From Aquila chrysaetos chrysaetos (taxonomy: Eukaryota; Chordata; Aves; Accipitriformes; Accipitridae): a stretch of 64,000 bases of DNA. This document shows, one piece after another, positions 48,901-60,900 of this stretch. Where the stretch lies: contig NC_044007.1 of NCBI RefSeq assembly GCF_900496995.4, positions 70,904,742 through 70,968,741 of the forward strand. The letters run 5' to 3'. Position 1 is the stretch's first letter. Each line of letters opens with the position of its first letter. Made by a program: the position numbers and the translations under genes. The notes under the pieces are model-generated. The model was given only the letters and a program-made list of their open reading frames with translations, searched no databases and was not told where the DNA came from.

Positions 48901-51900
48901 AAAATGCAGTTTTTCTGTATACCAAGCCGGTTGATTAAAAAGCTGATCTCCAAAGCAGGTTTGGAAAACTTTTTTAGCTCGCTAGCCGGGCCACCTGTAT
49001 CCTGAGAAATGAAAGAATCCTATTTCTTAAGGCCCAAATAATTTTCTCTACTTCTGTAACAAAGATGGGAGATGTCTAATTGTCTTCCTACTCCAGAATA
49101 GTCCTAAGGTCTCCAAAAGAAAGTTGACTTCTGCTATGTTTTGTTGTTTCGTCTTTTTTCTTAGCCTCTTACTCAGATTACGTTTCTGGCTCTGCCCTGG
49201 AACTTGTCATCTCTCATGTTCTGAACAAAAAAAGAAAGCTGAAAAATAATTTTAAAGAACTGAGAGCAGTCTTCCTTATCCTGCTTAGGTACACTGTCTT
49301 TGGTCTCACTAAAGATTTTGAACTGGGTAATGTGAATTTGGTCTGAGCCTCAAAGATTCCCTCTTTAAGTAGTTTCTCTGCTACCTCAAGTGTTTTGCTT
49401 ATTTAGTTGCTCCTTTTTCTTTTTTTTTTTAAACACACTTATTTTGTTTCCCTTTTAGAAATCAAGCAAAAGGGGTCATGGACTTTCTGGCTTTTGTTGT
49501 GCCTGCGAGGATGATGAATTTGAGAAGGCTATCATCACTCTCGTAGCTTTTTGACAGGAAAACAAACCAGGTCTTTTGCACAACTCGGGGCCAAATCAAG
49601 TGTGGCTTCTCTTCTCAGGGGTTTCTTGGCTAGCTGCTCTAGGAAGCTGTCTTGTTGGATGTGTAAAAGTAGTCTTGGCAATCTACAGGCAGAAACTAAT
49701 GTTCTCTGGTAGGGTTGTGTTTCCTGCTCTGGCAACTCAGCTGATCTTTCTCAGCACATCATGGCAAATGAGCTGAAATGTTATGAGTCATAACCAATGC
49801 ATCACCACCCAATGAAAACTCGAGTCTCATTTAAAGCAGTTACCAAAAGATGTAGTCATAAATCGGGTTCTTAATTATGCTTACAATCTCACGTGTCTTG
49901 ATATGTAGTTTATGATAACAGGCACGTGTGTCTTGATAAATGGCTATTTCTCCATAGTCAGAAGGCAGAGGACGCTCTTTCAGACTGGTATTTGTATCAT
50001 AGCACAAGCACAAAAAATAAACAAAACTTCCCTTTTCCCCTTGCAAGCCCTGAGACTCTGACATTTGTGATCCTCCTTTTGCTAGCAGTGATGCTCTAAG
50101 TAGTAGTTACCTGTTCTGTTTTCATTTAGAGGGCAAACACTCCAAGGAAGAGGTTCTTGGAAGGAATTTGTGAAATACCACATCACCCAGGTTAAAACAG
50201 TGTTGTAGTATAAGCTCACCAGAACTGACACCATCCACGAACCAATCCCTGCAGAAAGCACAAGATCTCAGCTTAGAAAAGCTTTAGAAAAAATTATCAG
50301 TCACAGCACTTGCTCTTAGAAGCTCACGTTTCCTAATTTTTTCAAGATTTTCTGTTTTGCTTCAGAGATTTTCACATGAAAGATGGGCATTTGTGTCCTC
50401 AGTAGCCAAACACTGGTCCACAGTCCCCCAGCTCACTGGCCCTGCTCCAAGAAGGCTGACAACAAAGATCAGGGTTGAAATTTTTGCTCTAGTATATAAT
50501 ACATTGTTTTCTGCAACACAGAGCAACTTTAATAGCAGAGACCAAAAGAGACTGACGTCTCACAGCATGCTACAGGTGCATGAGGAGCACTTTTTTTGTC
50601 CCAAATCATGCACATAAGCATGTAACAAACACTGGTAACTGTTTTACTCCTACAATAAGGAAAGAAGAATAGCAACACCGTGGTTTCTGCTTGCTTGCAT
50701 TTTTGCAAAGGGAGGATGGACATGCCTAATTGTAGGAGATGGGTTTAGCTGGCGGCACCACCCTGCTGCTTGGCATTTCTTCCTGGTTGCCCTCTGGCCC
50801 TTAGATAACTGCTCTTACCCAGCCCTTCTCCTCCCACACCTGCCCGCAGGCACGGCTCTTGCTGCCAATCCCATTTTCAGGTGCCTGCTTAAAGCAGGGC
50901 ATCATCCAGCAGTCCTGGCTGGAGCATCCGAGGGTTTCTCCTTGCCCCGGCAGGCAGGAGGATGCCATCTCAAAACTGGTAGAGCCGATGGTTCAGCCCT
51001 CTAACAGTGGCTGCTCCCGTTCACTTTTTGCAGGCTAACAATGCACGCGGGACACGAGATATGTTTTTTTCAGTGTATATTAAATTAAATAAATAGAAAA
51101 ACAATTGCTGGTGCAGGGCTGCAAACTGGTCTGATGCAGACTGCCGTGTGGATTGTCCCTTGTGCCCAGCCATGTTAATAATGTCCCTTTAGTAGCCCCA
51201 CCGTGCCACTCTGTCCTGGAGGGGAACTTTCCCAGGTGCATTAGGCTCCTTAGGAAGTGCCAGGATCCCATTCCTGATTTTCTGTCCCCCCTCCAGTCCA
51301 ACTGTCCCTGGACAGAGAAGACTGGCTCCTGGTGAGGCTGTGAGGGAGGAGTGAGAAGCCCTGTGGGCAGGCAGCTCTTGTGTAAGCTCCAAGGTATGGT
51401 GGGAACGGGGCAGTGTTGGCTAGCAGAGCTCGTGGTCGTTACTATTCCCACAGCAAGGGTTATGAGCTTTGCATTTAAGGCTCCTGTGTCCCTAGAGTAA
51501 CACCTGATGGGAGCAATATAGAATTACAGAATCATGGAATGGTTTGGGTTGGAAGGGACCTTGAAAGGTCATCTAGTCCAACCCCCCTGCAATGAGCAGG
51601 GACATCTTCAACTACATCAGGTTGCTCAAAGCCCCGTCCAACCTGACCTTGAATGTTTCCAGGGATGGGGCATCTACCACCTCTCTGGGCAGCCTGCGCC
51701 ACCCTCATCGTAAAAATTTTCTGTTTATATCCTGACAAGCATTTCTTTTTCTATCTTAGCAAGCGTTAGGCACAGGTCTGTAGGAAGATAGCGCTGGGTG
51801 GGAGCACAGCTGCAGTTTCTTGAGCTGGGACCCCGAGAGACGTACCGACTCCTCCAAGGTAAGGCGAGATGGTATTCCAGGCACCGATGCTGCCTTTCCT

Positions 51901-54900
51901 CAGGCACTGTCCCAGGGCCAGTTCGAGATGCAACAGTGGGATTCCTTCGAAGAGAAGAGCGATGAAGTATGGGATCAGGAAAGCCCCTGAAAACACAGTT
52001 AAGTGCAATTGAGCCACACGATTATCTGCATCTCACTGGAATTACTGGTTTGTAATTTGTCTGCTTTATGACCCTAACAAAGTCCTTGTGGGGTGTGTTG
52101 AGAGAGGGAGCATTGCTAGGGATACCTGCCAAGTAGCGTCTGTTAGTGGTAATTTTGTTGGTGAAGATGTAGGAGGAAGGACCGGGATGCTTAGTGCTGC
52201 AGGACACTTCCCCTCAGGCACTGCTACAGCCCATTATAAACAGCCTCGCTATTTCCTCCATTTCCCTTTCTTTTAAGCATCTTCTTTTCTCCCCCTGCTC
52301 ATAAAGTGCAAGGGTTTGCCTCTCCCTTATACTGGCTCTTTCCCATTCAGTGTATCATTTCGTTTCTGTCCCTAAAGTTCTCAGGCGCGTGCTCCTCCAT
52401 CTTCCCCTGGTAAAGCAGGATTTTGCGCTTGGAGACCCCTAAGAGACCAGGTTACTTTACTGCGTAAAGTTCTGCTCAAAGCACAGAGCCTCTGGCTAAT
52501 GAAAAACCAAAAGCAAGACAAGTTGTTCCGTGAGACGTGGGAGCAACGAAACCCTATTTCCTCCCACTTTGTGTCATCTTCTACATCTTCCCTGTTTTTT
52601 TTCTCATAGCAGCTGCCTCAGCCCACTCCCAATCCTCCTACCAACTCATACCAACTGTGCTCCTCACCGCTTTGTCAATAGACCTGTGCCTTGTTATACC
52701 ACTTCAACTTTGCCTCCAAATCTCATAGCTGAGTCTGCCCAGCTCTTCCAGCCCTGGAAACCTTCTCCCCTCCCTCCAGGCTGGCAGGGAGAGCAGCTTT
52801 ACCGTCGCCTCCATCGGCTCTCTGCTGCGTCTTCGGCCCGGAGAGGGAGGTGGGGGAATGCGCGAGGATTTCTGGTCTCTTCCTGGACCGGCTCCTGTGT
52901 TTTGCAATCACCAATTGTTCAGAAAGGCTGGGCAGATAAATCGAATCACTTGGGCTAGGTGTTGCAATAACTTTGCTACCTATTGCTAGCTGCTGCAATA
53001 ACTACGTACAACACCCAGAGAAGGTGTGTTGTTTAATGGTTTAGCCCTTTATCAAGCAGTACATAGGAACAAAAATCAGCAAAGCTCTTCTCAGTGAAGG
53101 ACTGTTCTTAATTTGCCAAAGGTGGAAATAAATGTCTCTCCTTATGATCTGATTTCTTACGATGTTTTTAACCGCTAAGAAGCAGATATGAAAGAGGAGT
53201 CTCACAGTTAATTCCCATTATGTTAAATCCTCATTATGGATCCTCAGTACCCCTGCTCAGTAGTCCCCTTGGAGGATGCTCTAAAGTGGCTTTTATAAAC
53301 CTCCTCCCCTCCCCCAAAGAGAGAGATTTACAGAGAGAGTTAAGGACCACAACAGTTTGTTTATTTTTAAGTGTTTTACCACCTGATGAATTCTCACCTG
53401 GAGCTACCTACCAAAGCTCCCATGTAAATACTAAGGAATTTGCAGGTCCGTTCCGCAAGAACTCAGAAACCTCTCGCCTTGCTCAGTCCTGCGCTCTCCT
53501 TCAAACCTGCTGCGATATCGATATCCCCCTCCGCAGCACACCTGGGGACGCCCACCCAGCCCTCCTGCGAGCCCCATGCCTTGGGCTGTCTCCTGGGAAA
53601 AGCAAAATATTCACGCGGGTGACTGGAGCACGGCAGCGCGGAGCACTGGGCTCGTTCGCCTGAGCTGTTTCTCTGCAAGCCACGCAATGCTGAGCCCTTG
53701 CTAGCAGAGTGCTCTATAAGGGACCAACCTATCTCCCGTATCATATCTCCCTGGAAATAACTGTGTAATAATTAGTGCAAACTGCCCTCTGTTATCTCTC
53801 TCCCATTTTCTGTTTGCTAGTTGAACCATCGATAGCAGAGCATGTTTAGATATTATGCTGATAAAAGCCTGTTTGCTTTGTGCTGGCTTGTACGTTATCT
53901 CCAATGATATTTATAGCATGGCAAAACATAATGTCGCACGTGGAAAGAAAATACTGGTTTTCCATGAGAACCGTATAAAAAGTATGCTATCTGCTAATAT
54001 GGAAATATGGCAGAAGATTGGGCTAAGAAGAAATAGTTAATGGAGCTAATCTTTCTCAGAACTAATTCACATAAATGGCTTGTAGTGTAAAAATATGTGT
54101 TCAGTTATTCATTCCTTTGCTTTACAGTATTTTTAGGCAAAAAGGAAATAGTCATGAAAAGCATAGAAAGTCTGCTCAAGCACTTGAACCTCACTCTTTT
54201 CCACAATAAAATCCCCCTCCCATAGAAAGAAAAAGAATACTAGAAAGGTATCAGATACTCTAGCACTATATAGGTAAGGGCTTTGTTTAATAGATAGGGG
54301 AGGATATGCCATAAGGCAAATTTTAAATACTTTTTAAAAAAAAAAGCCATGAAAGATCTAACTGTGAAAAAGGCAAGAAGAAAATCCAAGAAGCAGAATG
54401 AAGAAGGAAGCCGTTACCTGACACAGAGCATGTGTCACAAAACAGAGCATTCAGACACAGGCACAGCAAAACCCAATGGGCACCCAGGTGATGTGTGGAA
54501 CAGGTACGGCAGAAACTCAGTAGGTTTGGCTTCCATGAGGCATGGGAAAAGGAAACCTTAGCAGAAACAATCATAAAGTGCCAAATTATTCTATATCTGA
54601 ATATTCTAGGTATATGTATATCTAGATATTCTAGCTCTATATGCTCCACAGTGAAAGGAAAATAAATGACATACGTAAGAAGCGAGCCCAGGGGGGAACC
54701 TCTAAAAACAAAAGTTTAGCTTCAGTAACTTTTTTCCTCTCAAAAAATGTATAAGGAAAATGACAGTGATCAAGCGTTTGTAAGTACCTTAAAAGCCCGG
54801 AGAAATGCCCATAAAAATCAAAAGTATCACCAGGGCATGCTTTAGTTGCATCCCTGAGGCGTGACCTGGGAAAATTTCAGTCTACACCATTCCTTCTGTT

Positions 54901-57900
54901 AGAAAGACACCCAAGATGCACAAAGCATCCATCCTGCAAGTACGTACGTGCACTACTAAAAGAAGGTCAAGGAGAAAAAAAACCCAAACCAGTCCAAAAT
55001 CTACCAGAGTTAAAAGTCATGTTGGAACGAGATCCTGCACAAGGATACCGCAAAGCCAAGGAGCAATCCCTGTGCATATGAGAAAGCACAGAAAGCCTAC
55101 AAGAGCTTTTCCAAATGAGGCTATCAACAATTACAAATACTGCACATGTTGGTAAGTTGGTTTCGTTAACGATAGAGTCCCAAGTGACAAGGAGCACCAG
55201 TCTGTAGCACGATCGGTATCATTGCTAACTCAGAAGAACCATTAGAGTGGAGATAGCTCTGTGGTCATGGCAGTAGAAAAGAAAATACCTGGTGCACTCT
55301 AGATGCACTGTGGGTTTTTAAAACCTGACCCCTCGATTGCAATGTACAGGCAAATCAGGTCAGAAAAGCAACTGCTCAAGCATATTCAGCCCTCTGCCTT
55401 CAAAATGACGCTTGAAGGGCACAGTCTTTGTTCTGTCACCTACACATGACAATCTGGAAGAGAAGTGCACGAACTACTAGGCAGCCTGTTGAGAGTTGCT
55501 GATGCACCGGAGGGCAGAATGACCAGGAGGCTAACGAAGGAGCGCGGTCTAAAGCTGAATCATGGCAACCGGCAAAGCAGAGTGAAAGCACCAGATTGGT
55601 TTTGTCACATCTTAGAAAGAGAGAGCGACAGGTCTGACTATGGAAATGTAAAGCGGTTTGAAGTATCAGCCAGGTGACCTCCTAATCAAGACGTACCAAG
55701 ACCTGCAGAAATGGATAAGCCTCAGTGAGAAGCAGAGATGAAAACCCAATAGCTTTGCTTGATGTTGGGGTACCAATGAAGACTTCCTAAATGGTGGAGA
55801 AAAACTTAGAGGAACTGATCCACGTGCTCAGTATTGCACCTTACCAGCACCTGCAGATCAGCTAGCAGAATTAACGCAAGTAACTTGAAATGATGATCTA
55901 AAGACACAACAGCATTTGAAAGGCCAGAACATGAATATCAGAGATTTAGGAATAGAAAAAAGTAATTATAATGAAGACAGAAATGACCTGGAAAATGGCA
56001 AAATAGTAATTCCAAAGGAAACGCGTGTAGAGTCTGAAAAATTCAGAAAGCCCGTCTCAGTATGATACAATGCAACAAGCATTCAGAGCTCCACTTCACC
56101 GGTTCTGTTGGTACATAGGAGAAATGGTGATGGGTGCATTTTTCCAAAAGACTGAGAAATTAATGGCAAGATACCTGCCATAATTTATGTTTTACCTGCA
56201 AGAAATTGCAATAGGTGGGAACTACTTGTTCAGATACAGAGAAAAAGCTATTAGCTATTGAAAGGGGATTATCAGACCTGTCCCCCTTTCTCCATGGGAG
56301 TTCAGCTAAGCAGCGTAGTAGCCAACACAGCAACGAATCACATCAAGACATCAGGTAGGAAAAAAAGCAGCAACTTAGCCATATTCACCCCTCTCTCTGG
56401 AAAACAATCCTTCATGATCTTTGTTATGTCTTTTGCACATGCCTTAATCCAGGTGAAAAGTGTGAGCTACTATAAATGTCGTATTTGTGCAGTATATTTA
56501 TGATGGCACTGATTTTGACTTACAGGCCCCATTGCGCATCTTACGGACACTGAAACTTTGCAGGGTTGAGTTTCCCACGTAAATGACTATATCTCCTTGA
56601 GCAACAATGAAGCAGCTAATGCCATGTCCAGAAAACCAAGAGGGCAATAGCCATTTCAAACGAAGATGGGTAACACCTGTAGAGTGACTTATAAAACAGC
56701 CTTGGTGATCTTCCCTGTGAAATACTCATGACTGAAGGACGCAAGTGAGCAGCACCCATGTGCAAGCACCAACCTGAGCTGTAAAGGGCAACCAAGTACA
56801 ACAAGTTATGAAAGGATCAACCCCAAATGCCATAGTTTTCCACCAAGGACCTGAACAGGACACGGTAACAATCCAGAAAACAAAGTTTGTTACTTGTTGT
56901 AACATAATTAATTTTTCTATCAGAGAGTGAACTGTTCTGCTCTTCCCAACACATATATTTTATTTTTTTTCACAATATCTTCCAAGTATATCTGTTGTTC
57001 CGCTCAGATTTTATTTTCTTTCTGAGGACGCAGTGAGCCAGGCAACTGCATTTCGTACCAAGTTGTCGTTCAAATTCTAGCAAAAGGTCAGGTAGGCCAC
57101 AGGTTATGAAAGTCTGTAAATCATTGCCCCAGAAGTAAACAGCTCTCCCTTTTTAGCAGGACTTTAGGGTTTACATGTATTTATTTTCCTAGAAAGAAAC
57201 TGTATTTTATATTAAAGCTATTTTTCAATCATCCTGTAGGCTTGGGCACTATGCACATTTTTAATACCCATGGATTAGGGAAGCATATGTATATACTAGC
57301 TATAATCAAAAGTAAAACACTGCAGTAAGTTCCAGCTAGAACTGGGTTGGGATTTTTTTAAGTATACTGAGATGACTGTATGTGTACCTATGTAGCTACA
57401 TGACTTGTTTGAGTCTCGGTTTTAAGTGACAAACTATATACTGGGCCATTTAGAGACTTCTTTTCAATCCCAGTTGCCTGGGAACCTTTGCGTTTGTCTC
57501 CACTTACTGTGGCAAACAACCTTCATGTCCATTAGTCATGAAAAGTAAATAACTAACTTAACTCAGGCAATAAATCCAAATAATCAGTAACGACAACGGG
57601 TGATAAATGTCAGCAAAACTGATATTATATTAGATCCGAGTTAATGAGTAACACTAATGTGCGATGAATAAGGTCCAGAGGTCTGATGAGAACAGCTGAC
57701 ATGAGGCAAATATACAAGCACTTATTTTTATCTCTTGTTTTTTAAAAGATCTAGAAATGCGGTAAAGTGCATTGCCTCACTCTTAAAACACTTGGATATC
57801 ACCTGAACCAGCTGTGAAACTGTGATCCGTACCCCAGAAGCCATTCAGCCTTTGAGAACGTCTATGCCATATCCCTACCAGGTTTTGCTGCACTTGTGGC

Positions 57901-60900
57901 TGTGGCTGCAGGCACAGAGCCACTGCACCTCTCAGGGCTCCTGGTTAACCACGATGCTGCTGGTCTCTCCCATCTTCACCTCTTCAGACGCACACAAGCG
58001 GGATTTATGCTCCAGTAGCCCTGAAAAGCTATTGGGCTTTTGCATCTGAGTTGTCTGCTTTCAGAAAATGCAACCCCAAATCACATCACTGCCTTAAATT
58101 AGCAGAAGAAAAAAGCAGCTACGTTATACACTGCTGTAAACCCAACAGCTCTGGCTTCTTGGTGGTCTTCGTGACTCACACAAACTCTTCCAATGCCAGC
58201 TTTCTGAGATAAATTATTCACAAACCCCACAGCCCTTTGTTACAGAGTCCATCCTGCTGTTGAGCTCTCTGAGCCCTTCGTTAAAATCCAGTGACCACAC
58301 ACTGGCTGTACATCCATACATTGAACCTTTATTCACCCCTGTCTTGTGATGCTGTTCGTAGTGAAGCAAAGTAGCTACATGCCATTACTGAGTCTGCTAG
58401 CTATTTTAAACTGATTTTTTCACTGGCAAGATTGCTACTCATGGAGCAAAGGAACGACTCGACCTTTGTCCCTGCAGTATTTTCCTATTTTTATTATCGT
58501 TAAACCTGCTCTAAACCCTGTCTTTTTTGTCCCTAGCAGCTCCTGTGGGATATATCAGTGCTCAGAAGCTGGATACACGAGCAAACAGACTTTTGGAGTA
58601 AAACAGGTCACCATGGGTCTCCTTGCAGTCGCACTCATGCTTCTCCTGGGGTGGTAGAGGTCTGCAGGGCAGGGATGCAGGACATCCCGGAGGGGAAAGA
58701 TGGAAGGGAGAGATCAAACCTCAATAGGAGGTGAGTGTTGCTGATCTTTTGAAGTGAGGCTGGGATCTGAAGAGGTTGAAAAACAGCCGGCCACAGCTAG
58801 TCCCCCGCCTCCAGCACAGAGAAGCAACCCTTGGTACTTCATGGGAAGGTGTGAGAGCGTTTTTACAGTCAGCAGAACAATATTTCATCTTAATCCGTAA
58901 TAGAGATTTGCACGAAGCCTTGAAGCACAAAGTTCATGCAGCCTCATGCAGCTGGTGGCCCCAGAAGCAGCTCTGTGTAATGAGATGTGCAGAGGAGCTG
59001 CATCTTGCTATGGTCCCGTCTGTGGGTTTCAAACCTTCCACTGAGCGCTTTGTGTTAATTGTTCATTATATTACAAAAATATCACTTTATGTTAGTTTTA
59101 TTATGTTGTTTGTTAATACTGAATGCTTGTTCCCTTGCTCTAAGATAGAAAGGCCACCTGAGATGCTGTAGGGTATTTGTCCGACCTACAGCTCCTACGC
59201 CAGAAGAACATCTTCCTTGCGGGCTCCGTGCCATATCTGCTCTCTAAAGGTGTTTATCATGTCTCATTAACGCATGTATCATTAACTGAAGCGACAGGCT
59301 TTTTCCATGGGCAAACGCAGAGACACAGCGTGCTCGCACCTATGGCTTTCTAACCACCCAGTTATGGCACTCCTCTGAGAGAGTTTCACTGGGTTTCACA
59401 TCTTGTAAATTAATAATGGAAAATGTTAAGTCTCCTGGGAGGAATCCAACCTACTGCTGCTTCTCTTTTCTTATTTGAATTTGTGTAATCGTAGCTTCCA
59501 GCTGTTACATCTTCAATGTTAAAGAGCTCCTTGCCACCAAAATAGTTTCCATTTGCTTCTTTATAGACTATGATAAATGTACTCTTTCATTTTCAATTTC
59601 ATAGGCTGAATAGATTGGATTCTTAAGTCATTCCTTGTCCCATAAGTTTTCCAGACCTTAAAAAATTGTTGGTGCTTTTCTGCATTTTGGCTAATTTTTC
59701 AAGTTGACTTTGAAATTTGGACTTTTAGAAGACGTCAGAAATTGTCTTAGTGTCGGTAGCAATATCTACACCTACTTCCTAGTGCTCTGCTTATATATGC
59801 CGAGATTCTTTTTGTTGATACAACTTGCTAGATCTCATTCATTCAGCTACTTACCAGAGTCCCTAAGTGGCTACTTCTTTCTGAAACACCTCGTTCCATT
59901 AAAGGCAGCATCCATTCTTGGTTCCTTGGTTGATTCAAATATATGTAGTTCATCAAGTAATACAGATACCTTGGTAGAACAAGCTTGGATTTAATATTTT
60001 TTTCTGTCATTTGATGGTTTCTCCAGGTTTGAATTTTCTGTTTCTCCCATTAATTGAAAGATAATGAATAATTCTGGGCTGAAACAATTTGCTATCTGAC
60101 TCTGCTTTAGACAGCTTACCACGGCAGACATCAAAAGCTACTGTGAACGGTGAGTTATCAAGTACTCTTTTCTGATCCATCTATATTTACTAAATTGGCT
60201 GCGTCTAAGGCAATTCTTTGTGGGACTGGTGCCCAGGGACAGGCTTGGGCAGCTCTTCGCACCGCCTGGCAGGCTCCTGGTTGGTGTTCTATCAGCTGAG
60301 CATTTTAAACAGCCTCACAGACAACAAAAAGCGCGATTTAGTTTTGCGCAGGGGCAGTGCCAGACGATGAGGTAGCTCCTACGAGCATCAGAGAAGGGAG
60401 GGGAACGACTCGCTCACCTTCCCAAAGGAAAGCGCAGCGACCATTTGTCTGGGAGCCGGTTCTCTCGGGACTTCTCCCTTTTCCTTAAGGTAACGACCTG
60501 CAGGTTCAGTTTCCTGCTCCCGGCGGGACTGTAGCAGCAACGTAAGAACTTAAAATGGTTTTGCTGAGAGTTAGCGTCAGTCTGGTCTTAATTCCTAAAC
60601 GAACGCATCATTTTAAAATGCAATATACTCTATAGAAAAAGCTAATCTAACTGGTGCAAAACATTTATGAGAATGAGACAGTTAAAAAAAGAAGTGATGC
60701 AAATATATAACTTCCATGCCCATCATAAGTTAGTATGGTTACATTAGGATTGTAATTTAATATTTTGGCAAAGTCCCGTTTCAGTCTTACCGCCTCCATG
60801 TATCTGACACAAGTATGGAAATCTCCACACGTTCCCCAGACCGACGGCAAATCCGATACAGCTTAAAATATACTGGAACTTATTGTCCCACTTGGGTCTG

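Noticed and set aside
53220-53663. 147-codon frame in SLC6A18 intron 1
   Set aside because: CpG-moderate, Ser/Pro/Leu-rich random-looking product with overlapping minus-strand frames; no homologue recognised.
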